From contig JAUYDN010000141.1 in NCBI GenBank assembly GCA_030691775.1, positions 1 through 34,905 of the forward strand: DNA of 34,905 nt. Reading direction: 5' to 3'. This document shows, in pieces, positions 6,959 to 13,854 of the stretch (within the stretch, counting starts at the first letter, position 1; every line of letters starts with the position of its first letter). This DNA comes from Dehalococcoidia bacterium. Lineage in GTDB: Bacteria > Chloroflexota > Dehalococcoidia > Dehalococcoidales > Fen-1064. Made by a program: the position numbers and the translations under genes. Under the pieces are notes generated by a model. That model saw nothing but the letters and a program-made list of their open reading frames with translations, searched no databases and had not been told where the DNA came from.

Positions 6959-9352
6959 ATGTTACTGATTGCTCTCAGCCTTGCCTGGGTTGCGGGCATC
7001 TTTCTGGGCAGTAAGCTCAATCTGCCAGTCTTGTCGTTGTTCTCCGCGCTCGCTCCCCTGCCGCTCCTCCTCTTTTATCGCAAACAAAGAAAGCTCCTCA
7101 TCACGGCAAGCCTATGTTTGCTGGCGCTTGGCGGCGGCGCAATCTGGTATCAGGCAAGCCAACCAACAGTAAATGAAAATCACGTCCTGTATTACAACGA
7201 CGGCGGAACGGTTACGCTAAAGGGCATGGTTTCCGCCGGGCAAGATATCAGGGATAAGAGTACGCGTCTAACGGTCACTGTCACTGAAATGGATTCCGGG
7301 GGCGGATGGAAGAAGGTCAACGGTAAGGTGATGGTCTTCGTACCCCGGTATTTTAGTGGTGAGTATGGCACAACCCTTCAAGTGAGAGGCAAACTGGAAA
7401 CGCCTCCATTACTGGGGGATTTCGATTATGCCGGCTATCTCAAAGGGCAAGGTGTTTCCTCGATAATGTCTTTCCCTGACATCAGCGTCATCGAACGCGG
7501 CAGGGGATTCAGACCGCTGGCTGTACTCCATTCCCTGCGGCAGATGCTGGCATTAAAAATGACGCAGGTATTGCCGGAGCCGCAGGCGTCACTGGCGCAG
7601 GGTATTATCCTGGGTATCCGGAGCAATATCCCTCCGTCAGTCAACGACGATTTCACCAGGACAGGCACGACTCATGTCCTTGCCATATCAGGTATGAACC
7701 TCAATATCGTCGCCGGCATGTTCATCGCTACGGGAATCTGGCTCTTCGGCAAGCGGCGCTATACCTATGCCTGGCTGGCGCTTACCGCCACCTGGGGTTA
7801 CACCCTGCTCACCGGTATGAACCCGCCGGTCCTGCGCGCGGCAATTATGCTCACCCTGTTCCTCGCCGCCGATATTCTCGGTAGACAGCGGAGCGCGCTC
7901 CCTGCCCTCGCCTTCGCCGCCGCCGTGATGGTCGGTGTCAACCCGTTTCTTCTGCGTGACGCCTCTTTCCAATTGAGCTTCCTGGCGACGCTCGGCATGG
8001 TTGCAGTGGCTCCACCGATTCAGGCATCAGCCCGCACCTGGGTAAACCGGCGGCTCGGTGAAGAAGGCGCGCTTGTCTCGACCGTCAACTGGGTGCTGGA
8101 TAGCCTGGCGGTTACCGTTGGTGTTTTGCTGGTTGTCTGGCCGGTAATAACGTACTACTTTGGTGTGTTTTCTCTGGTGGCGCCCGTATCGACTCTCCTG
8201 CTGACGCCCCTGTTGTCAGTGATATTTATCACCGGGATGGCAGCCGTCGGGCTGAGTCTTATCGCGGTGCCGCTCGGGAACATCGCCGGCTGGCTGGCAT
8301 GGCTGTTTCTCACCTATCTGCTCACCGTGGTCAAATGGACTGCCAGCCTGCCAGCGGCGGCAGTAAACGTTGACATCAGCCCGGTAGTCCTGTGGAGCTA
8401 CTTCGTACTGCTCGTGCTCGTTTTCTGGCTCTTCCCCAAACGAAAGCAAGTTATAAATGCCATCGACCGTGTCATCGATTTCCTCGTCCGTATACCCTTG
8501 AAATGGTCGGCGCCGCCCCTGCTGGTGCTGGCGGTCCTGGCCCCTGCATTCGCCGCCAGTATGCCGGACGACCGTGTCCACATCAGCTTCCTCGATGTGG
8601 GCCAGGGGGACGCTATCCACATCCGTAACGGAAACCAGGACATCCTGGTCGATGGTGGTCCGAGTCCGCGCGCTGTCACGCTGGAGCTAGGGCAGAAAAT
8701 GCCTTTCTGGGACAGGACCATCGACCTGGTTATTCTCACGCATCCCCACACCGACCACCTCGCGGGACTGGTTGAACTGCTCAGACGATACCGCGTAAAA
8801 CAGGTGTTATACCCCGATGCGGCAAGCGATTCACCCCTGTGGAAAGAGTGGACCACCTTAATAGAGCGGAATAACATAAAAGTCACCCATGCCCTGGCAG
8901 GTCAATTGATAGAGCTTGGCAACGGTGATTTATCGATTGAGGTATTGAATCCGGTCGTTTCTGATATTGAAGCATCGTTAGATGCAGAAGGGGTTGTGCT
9001 GAGGGTGAGTCGCGGGAAAATCAGCTTTTTACTAACTGCGGATGTACCTGCGGAACGGGAGCTTGAGCTGACCAGCCGGCGGGCACATCTTGAAAGCACT
9101 ATTCTCAAGGTGGGGCACCACGGCTCGAACACGTCCACCAACCCGGAGTTCTTAGCCACCGTAAATCCAGAGGTGGCAGTCATTTCCGTGGGTGCCGATA
9201 ACGATTACGGGCATCCGAATAAAGAGGTCCTGCAAAGACTCTCGGAACGAGTGGGAGAGGGGAACATCTACCGCACAGACAAAAACGGGACGGTGGAGTT
9301 TATCACCGATGGGGAGAAATTGTGGGTGAAAAAAGACCTTCGCGCGAAGTAG
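6959..9352 (+). CDS. comEC: ComEC/Rec2 DNA-uptake channel
   Basis: A 797-residue membrane protein with the full three-part ComEC architecture. An N-terminal segment with two membrane helices and a small extracellular domain (about 1-190) leads to the Competence domain, with many membrane helices (about 200-520; GIILGIRSNIPPSVNDDF and THVLAISGMNLNIVAG are typical). A C-terminal metallo-beta-lactamase domain (about 535-790) has the metal-binding THPHTDHLAGL motif plus VGHHGSN. The channel carries single-stranded DNA into the cytoplasm; the C-terminal domain may degrade the second strand. GAGAAGG about eight bases before the ATG supports the start. It lies in an operon after comEA, and its last 31 bases overlap the next gene. 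Confidence 0.95.
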   Translation: MLLIALSLAWVAGIFLGSKLNLPVLSLFSALAPLPLLLFYRKQRKLLITASLCLLALGGGAIWYQASQPTVNENHVLYYNDGGTVTLKGMVSAGQDIRDKSTRLTVTVTEMDSGGGWKKVNGKVMVFVPRYFSGEYGTTLQVRGKLETPPLLGDFDYAGYLKGQGVSSIMSFPDISVIERGRGFRPLAVLHSLRQMLALKMTQVLPEPQASLAQGIILGIRSNIPPSVNDDFTRTGTTHVLAISGMNLNIVAGMFIATGIWLFGKRRYTYAWLALTATWGYTLLTGMNPPVLRAAIMLTLFLAADILGRQRSALPALAFAAAVMVGVNPFLLRDASFQLSFLATLGMVAVAPPIQASARTWVNRRLGEEGALVSTVNWVLDSLAVTVGVLLVVWPVITYYFGVFSLVAPVSTLLLTPLLSVIFITGMAAVGLSLIAVPLGNIAGWLAWLFLTYLLTVVKWTASLPAAAVNVDISPVVLWSYFVLLVLVFWLFPKRKQVINAIDRVIDFLVRIPLKWSAPPLLVLAVLAPAFAASMPDDRVHISFLDVGQGDAIHIRNGNQDILVDGGPSPRAVTLELGQKMPFWDRTIDLVILTHPHTDHLAGLVELLRRYRVKQVLYPDAASDSPLWKEWTTLIERNNIKVTHALAGQLIELGNGDLSIEVLNPVVSDIEASLDAEGVVLRVSRGKISFLLTADVPAERELELTSRRAHLESTILKVGHHGSNTSTNPEFLATVNPEVAVISVGADNDYGHPNKEVLQRLSERVGEGNIYRTDKNGTVEFITDGEKLWVKKDLRAK

Positions 9353-10455
9353 TCGTCCTCGGTGCGGGCTTATACCGCTATGGCATCTACCCGGAAGTAC
9401 CTTATGTGGATATGGGCGTCACTGCCTGCCAGCGTGCGCTGGAAGATTCCGGCCTGGAGTGGCAGGACATCGAGGTGGGGTACTGCGCCAATACCAACCT
9501 GCCCAATGCCGCCGGGCATATCATCGCCGGGATGATGGGCGCCACCGGTATCACCATGACCAACGTAGAAAACGCCTCGGCGAGCGGTAATGCCGCCTTC
9601 CGCGAGGCTTATCTCGCCGTCGCCGCCGGTGCGCATGATGTCGCCATCGCCATCGGGGTGGACAAGTTACGCTCCTACCGGGAAACGACTTCATCTGAAG
9701 ATAAGCAACCGGTAGTCAAGGCGCCAATCAATACCGGGATGATGCGTGGTTTTGCCCAGCGCGCACGGGAACATATGGCAAGGTATGGCACCACCATCGA
9801 CCAGCTGGCGATGGTCTCCGTGAAAAGCCACCGTAACGCCAGCTTCAATCCCTACGCGCATTTCCAGACGCCGGTGACGCTGGAAGAGGTACATAGGGCG
9901 CGGATGGTCGCCGAGCCATTGACCGTGCTCCACTGCTGTCCATGGGACGAGGGTGGGGCGGCGGTCATTCTCTGCGCCGCCGAGATTGCACCACGCTTCA
10001 ATTCAAAGCCATGCCCCGGGGTGCTCGCTTCGGCATGCACGGGTTATACCGGTGCCGACCCGCTCGTCGAACTCACGCAGGTCACCGCATACAAAGCCTA
10101 TGAGATGGCAGGGCTGGGACCGGAAGACCTGGATATGGTGGAAGTGCACGACGCGGCGACAATCGAGGAAATACTGTACTACGAGGCACTGGGACTGTGC
10201 GCCATGGGCGAGGGCGGCAGGTTAATTGAGAGCGGAGCGACCGAGATTACGGGACGCATCCCGGTGAACAGCAGTGGGGGACTGATTTCCATGGGGCACC
10301 CCATCGGGCCGACAGGGCTGGGGCAACTCGCGGAGATTCTGTGGCAGATGCGCGGTCAAGCAGGCGAACGGCAGATAAATCAAAGCCCCAGAAACGGATT
10401 GGCACACATGGTGGGGGCAGGGGGTGTTTGTTTTATCCACATTCTGGGGCTTTGA
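9322..10455 (+). CDS. Thiolase-like protein lacking the usual nucleophilic cysteine
   Basis: A 377-residue member of the archaeal/SCP2-type thiolase group, which includes acetyl-CoA acetyltransferases and lipid-transfer proteins. The fold motifs are present: HDAATIEEI (about 271), NSSGGLISMGHPIG (the conserved GHP histidine) and the C-terminal GAGGVCFIHIL with its second cysteine. The position normally holding the acyl-carrying cysteine (NACASG in relatives) reads NASASG, so it is Ser86. Classical thiolysis is therefore doubtful; decarboxylation, acyl binding or a partner role is possible. The GTG start at 9322, preceded by GGGGAG, lies inside comEC and overlaps it by 31 bases. No DUF35 or HMG-CoA synthase gene, the usual partners of this group, is next to it. 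Confidence 0.85.
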   Translation: MGEKRPSREVVVLGAGLYRYGIYPEVPYVDMGVTACQRALEDSGLEWQDIEVGYCANTNLPNAAGHIIAGMMGATGITMTNVENASASGNAAFREAYLAVAAGAHDVAIAIGVDKLRSYRETTSSEDKQPVVKAPINTGMMRGFAQRAREHMARYGTTIDQLAMVSVKSHRNASFNPYAHFQTPVTLEEVHRARMVAEPLTVLHCCPWDEGGAAVILCAAEIAPRFNSKPCPGVLASACTGYTGADPLVELTQVTAYKAYEMAGLGPEDLDMVEVHDAATIEEILYYEALGLCAMGEGGRLIESGATEITGRIPVNSSGGLISMGHPIGPTGLGQLAEILWQMRGQAGERQINQSPRNGLAHMVGAGGVCFIHILGL

Positions 10456-10474
10456 CCGAGGGGGTCGGAGCTAT

Positions 10475-10585
10475 CTACCAATTAGCTCTCGTCCGGGACC
10501 ATAACAGGGCGTAACGTTCACGCTCGGACATTACCAGCCATCTCAGGCGGAACGTCAGCCGGCGATAAATCTCTCTCAACACCAC
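10475..10585 (-). CDS. Small basic protein, 36 residues, unknown function
   Basis: A minus-strand frame with an excellent ribosome site (AGAGGAGG) four bases before a GTG; a second GTG one codon later has seven-base spacing and may be the real start. The product is strongly basic with alternating hydrophobic residues: VVLREIYRRLTFRLRWLVM, then SERERYALLWSRTRANW. It looks like one or two amphipathic helices; nine of 36 residues are Arg. I do not recognise the family. An in-frame ATG at 10600 overlaps the ribosome site and is less likely to be used. It lies in the gap between the thiolase-like gene and rplY, opposite to both. The AT-rich stretch upstream could hold a promoter. Confidence 0.5.
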   Translation of the reverse strand: MVLREIYRRLTFRLRWLVMSERERYALLWSRTRANW

Positions 10586-10600
10586 GGCACCTCCTCTCAT

Positions 10601-10861
10601 ATTGTCTAATAATATAAACGTCCCGCCAATGAGAAAGTTAGGTGATAAAGGGATGGTCTTTTAGTACTGGGTAGGTATGTAAAAATTTGAAGGTATCACC
10701 GAGCAATATACTGCGGCCCATATGATGCGCCAAACTTCGGGAGAACACAGCGGAGAATAGTATATCCACGCCAGCGCAATTGTTGAGATCGCTAAATTAT
10801 GGCATAATATAGTTTGTTGCATTATTTACGGTAAGCGCTACCATTCACGGAGGATTCAATA
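10601..10861. other. Intergenic region before rplY
   Basis: An AT-rich gap between the divergent small gene and rplY. Apart from the rplY promoter near 10780-10808 I see no gene or repeat in it. Confidence 0.4.
10780..10808 (+). promoter_or_regulatory. Probable rplY promoter
   Basis: TTGTTG (10780-10785) and CATAAT (10803-10808) are 17 bases apart, about 50 bases before the rplY start. The overlapping pair TTGAGA and TAATAT, 16 bases apart, is an alternative. Confidence 0.45.
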
Positions 10862-11554
10862 ATGACTACCCTTGAGCTAAAAGTCAGCAAACGTACCATA
10901 GAAGGTAAGAAAGTAAAGGAGCTACGGCGTAACGGTGTTACCCCCGCGCACCTTTTTGGTCCCAAAGTAGAATCGGTGACGATTCAGGTGGATACCGCCA
11001 CCCTCAAACGCACCCTGGCGGAAGCCGGACGCACCCGGCTCGTCAATCTGCTTATTGGCGATGAAAAGGCTCCCCGGACGGTAATGGTGCGGGAAGTGCA
11101 GGTAGACACCATTAAAGGCGACATCCTTCACGTAGACTTCTACCAGGTCCAGCTGACGGAAAACATCAGGGTCGATGTCCCCATCATCTTCATGGGCGAA
11201 TCGGTTGCGGCAAAAACGAAGGGCAATACCCTCGTGCAGGAGCTAAACCAGCTTTCTGTTCAGGCGTTGCCCGCCAGCATCCCTAGCTCGGTTTCTGTTG
11301 ACGTTTCCGTACTGGTCACCGCCGACCAGATGATACGGGTCAAAGATATACAGGTCCCCAAAGAAGTGACTATACTCAATGACCCGAATGTGGTCGTGGC
11401 GAGAATCGCGGTTCGCATCGAGGAGCTTGCACCGGAGAAACCGAAGGCTGAGGCTGAAGAAGCGGTGCCGGCAGAAGGCGAAGAGGCTGAAGGTAAAGAA
11501 CCTGAGGCTAAGAAAGAACCCGCTGAGAAGGCAGTGAAACCAGAAAGGAAATAG
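10862..11554 (+). CDS. rplY: 50S ribosomal protein L25, CTC (general stress) form
   Basis: A 230-residue long-form L25/TL5. The N-terminal 5S rRNA-binding domain (about 1-92) begins with a typical LKVSKRTIEGKKVKELRRNG and includes HLFGP and VREVQVDTIKGDILHVDFYQV. The C-terminal TL5 domain (about 95-190) contains the usual ENIRVDVPIIFMGES. The last 35 residues are a low-complexity Glu/Lys/Ala/Pro tail, as often seen in this form. It binds 5S rRNA in the central protuberance of the large subunit. GGAGG eight bases upstream of the ATG and its own promoter suggest it is transcribed alone. Confidence 0.95.
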   Translation: MTTLELKVSKRTIEGKKVKELRRNGVTPAHLFGPKVESVTIQVDTATLKRTLAEAGRTRLVNLLIGDEKAPRTVMVREVQVDTIKGDILHVDFYQVQLTENIRVDVPIIFMGESVAAKTKGNTLVQELNQLSVQALPASIPSSVSVDVSVLVTADQMIRVKDIQVPKEVTILNDPNVVVARIAVRIEELAPEKPKAEAEEAVPAEGEEAEGKEPEAKKEPAEKAVKPERK

Positions 11555-11583
11555 CCTCTTAACCTTACCTTCGCGGTCCTCTC

Positions 11584-11612
11584 TTGCTTTTATACCTGGC
11601 TATAGCTATAAT
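11584..11612 (+). promoter_or_regulatory. Promoter of ilvE-plsY
   Basis: TTGCTT (11584-11589) and a perfect TATAAT (11607-11612) are separated by 17 bases. The ilvE ATG follows 30 bases after the -10 box, with a GAGGAG ribosome site. Confidence 0.65.
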
Positions 11613-11641
11613 AGTGCCCAATTAAACCGAGGAGTTTTGCT

Positions 11642-12553
11642 ATGCCATCATACGCCTATCTCAAAAAGAAGTACGTGCCATTGGAGCAGGCGAATATCAA
11701 TGTCATGACCAACTTCATGCACTACGGCACGGGCGTCTTCGAGGGCATTCGCGGTAACTGGAACAAAACGCACCGCCAGCTCTACCTCTTCCGTCTCAAG
11801 GAACATTACGAGCGGATGCGCAACGGCTGTCATATCCTGAACATCGAACTGCCTTACACCATCGATGAGTTATGTGAAATCACCGTCAAAGTGGCGCAGA
11901 CGAGCGCTTTCGAAGAGGATGTTTATGTGCGTCCCGTGGCTTACAAGAGCAGTGAGACCCTGGGCGTGCGCCTCCACAACCTGGAATCTGATTTCTTCGC
12001 TTTTGTTTTCCCCTGGGGACCTTACCTCGATACCGACCGTGCCCGCTGTGTGGTCTCGTCCTGGCGCTTCCCCAAGGAAATCCCCCGGCAGAAGCTGACC
12101 GGACTTTATGTGACTAATGCCCTCGCCAAGACCGAAGCCGTCTCCGGCGGGTTCGATGAGGCAATCATGCTCAACGCCGATGGCTACGTGGCGGAGGGGA
12201 GCGGGGAGAACATCTTCCTGGTCAAGGGTGGCAAGCTGGTCACCCCACCCAGCACCGACGGCATCCTCATCGGCATCACGCGCGACACAGTGATGAAGCT
12301 CGCTAAAAACGAACTCGGCATCGATACCATCGAGCGTCATGTCGACCGCATCGAGCTTTATGACGCGGAGGAAATCTTCCTCACGGGCACCGCCGCTCAT
12401 ATCACGCCGGTGGGGGAAATCGATAGGCGTAAAATCACCGATGGTGAAATCGGACCCGTTACCAAAAAGTTACAGAAGCTCTACGCAGACGTCATTGTGA
12501 ACAAAAACACGAAATACACTTCGTGGTGCACACCGGTCTATCCTGAAAAATAG
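11642..12553 (+). CDS. ilvE: Branched-chain amino acid aminotransferase (class IV, PLP)
   Basis: A 303-residue fold-type IV aminotransferase that makes Leu, Ile and Val from their 2-oxo acids with glutamate as donor. The opening FMHYGTGVFEGIRGN is typical. Lys151 in KLTGLYVTNALAK is the likely Schiff-base lysine by alignment with E. coli IlvE. EGSGENIFLVKGGKLVTPP and GITRDTVMKLA bind the cofactor phosphate, and EIFLTGTAAHITPV closes the active site. Length is standard. The ATG has a GAGGAG site eight to nine bases upstream. It shares a transcript with plsY, which starts 16 bases after its stop. D-amino acid aminotransferase or aminodeoxychorismate lyase are relatives, but the motifs fit IlvE best. 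Confidence 0.92.
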   Translation: MPSYAYLKKKYVPLEQANINVMTNFMHYGTGVFEGIRGNWNKTHRQLYLFRLKEHYERMRNGCHILNIELPYTIDELCEITVKVAQTSAFEEDVYVRPVAYKSSETLGVRLHNLESDFFAFVFPWGPYLDTDRARCVVSSWRFPKEIPRQKLTGLYVTNALAKTEAVSGGFDEAIMLNADGYVAEGSGENIFLVKGGKLVTPPSTDGILIGITRDTVMKLAKNELGIDTIERHVDRIELYDAEEIFLTGTAAHITPVGEIDRRKITDGEIGPVTKKLQKLYADVIVNKNTKYTSWCTPVYPEK

Positions 12554-12568
12554 TCACCGGAGGCTGAC

Positions 12569-13201
12569 TTGGTTGTCAACGCGTTTGTCTCGGGCTTAAT
12601 TGCGATACTCACCGGGTATTTCCTCGGCTCATTCCCATCGGCATATCTCTTCACCAGGTGGATAACCGGCAAGGATATCCGTAAACTCGGCGGCGGCAAT
12701 ATCGGCGGACTGAACACGTTCAAAGAAGCCGGCATCCTGCCCGCCATCGCGGTGGCGGTTTTCGATGTGGGCAAGGGCGCGCTTGCGGTGGCTATCACGC
12801 ACTACACCATGCATCTCGATAAACCCTACGTGTTGATGTCGGCGCTTGGGGCGGTGATGGGTCACAACTGGATGCCCTGGCTTAAGTTCAGCGGTGGCAA
12901 GGGAATGGGCGCCACCGTGGGGACGTTGGTATTAATTCTGCCCGTTTACGGTTATACAAAAGAGCTGGCGATTTTCGCCGCGTTCATCGCGATGCCGTTA
13001 CTGATTACACGGAATATCGCCCTCTCCAACGGCATCGGACTGCTGGCACTGCCTTTCATCGCCTGGCTGAGCATGCACTCCGGGACGATGGTGGTATGGT
13101 CGATAGCACTCGGCCTGATAATCGCCGTTAAATTCACCCCCACGGCGCTGGCGGCGCTCCAGAAAAACCCGAATATCAAGGACTATATCAAGGGGAGCTG
13201 A
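12569..13201 (+). CDS. plsY: Acyl-phosphate glycerol-3-phosphate acyltransferase
   Basis: A 210-residue integral membrane enzyme that transfers the acyl group of acyl-phosphate to glycerol-3-phosphate, the first step of phospholipid synthesis (with PlsX). Motif 1 (GSFPSAYLFTRW...GKDIRKLGGGNIGGLN) and motif 2 (GHNWMPWLKFSGGKGMGA) are present, with about five to seven hydrophobic segments. The usual GSGNxGATN reads GGGNIGGLN, a modest departure. Translation starts at a TTG, fixed by CCGGAGG five bases upstream; no ATG is available. It follows ilvE by 16 bases, an operon by spacing without an obvious shared pathway. Confidence 0.93.
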   Translation: MVVNAFVSGLIAILTGYFLGSFPSAYLFTRWITGKDIRKLGGGNIGGLNTFKEAGILPAIAVAVFDVGKGALAVAITHYTMHLDKPYVLMSALGAVMGHNWMPWLKFSGGKGMGATVGTLVLILPVYGYTKELAIFAAFIAMPLLITRNIALSNGIGLLALPFIAWLSMHSGTMVVWSIALGLIIAVKFTPTALAALQKNPNIKDYIKGS

Positions 13202-13486
13202 ACGGGGAAACCGCCAATAACCGATTGGTTGGTTCTCAAAATTCAGCAAGTGTCCCGGCTGGTCAGAATCTTTCATACCGATTGCACCAGCACCACGAAG
13301 TACAAAAACCGCGCCCAGTCTGTCATTCCCGCCACCGCATCCAGTGCGGGGCAGGCTTCGAGCGGGAATCTAAGACGACCACCCCGCCACCCTGAGATTG
13401 CTTCACTATGTTCGCAATGACACCGTAGACCTCGATGACGACTCTTTTGGTGCAATAAGGTGTTCGTGTACAAGCCGCGGTTAAAC
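13202..13486. repeat. Intergenic region with a nested palindromic element
   Basis: It holds an element of the TGTCATTCCCGC/GCGGGAATC kind: arms ATTCCCGC (13325-13332) and GCGGGAAT (13362-13369) enclose an inner five-pair hairpin (13336-13350). It is followed by CCACCCTGAGATTGCTT (near 13384) and CGCAATGACA, matching part of the copy at 6173. No gene is supported. Confidence 0.55.
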
Positions 13487-13488
13487 AC

Positions 13489-13518
13489 AAAAAAGGGGCT
13501 TGTTTTAAAACAAGCCCC
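13489..13518 (-). terminator. Rho-independent terminator of rel-rpsT
   Basis: On the minus strand GGGGCTTGTTTT pairs perfectly with AAAACAAGCCCC and is followed by six T. It lies about 30 bases after the rpsT stop, in the right direction. Confidence 0.85.
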
Positions 13519-13550
13519 TCTAAATTCTTTTGCGTGGATACGCGCTCCGG

Positions 13551-13826
13551 CTAAGCAGATGGCTTTGTTGCTTTGTTCAACCTGGCAACCAGCCGTGACT
13601 TCCGCCGCGAGGCGTTATTCTGGTGTAGAATCCCTTTCACCGCCGCCTTGTCGAGCTCTCTGACCGCTAAGGTGACCGCTTGCTTCGCTTCCTCAAATTT
13701 GCCTGCAGTGATGAGCTTGTCCGCCTTGGTGATATCGGTCTTGACGCGCGAGCGAATGTTCTTATTGCGCAGGGTACGCCGCTTGTCGGTCCTGACCTGG
13801 CGTATCGATGATGCTATATTTGGCAA
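13551..13826 (-). CDS. rpsT: 30S ribosomal protein S20
   Basis: A 91-residue basic helical protein with the S20 pattern: IASSIRQVRTDKRRTLRNKN, then the second helix AGKFEEAKQAVTLAVRELDKAAVKG, and HQNNASRRKSRLVARLN. It binds 16S rRNA at the bottom of the small subunit. The start is a TTG, fixed by AGGAGG five bases upstream; an ATG at this place does not exist (S20 itself is known for non-ATG starts in other bacteria). It begins 28 bases after the rel stop codon on the same strand, so both are likely on one transcript that ends at the strong terminator downstream. Confidence 0.96.
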   Translation of the reverse strand: MPNIASSIRQVRTDKRRTLRNKNIRSRVKTDITKADKLITAGKFEEAKQAVTLAVRELDKAAVKGILHQNNASRRKSRLVARLNKATKPSA

Positions 13827-13854
13827 CTTAACCTCCTGCTAAGACTATTTCTAT

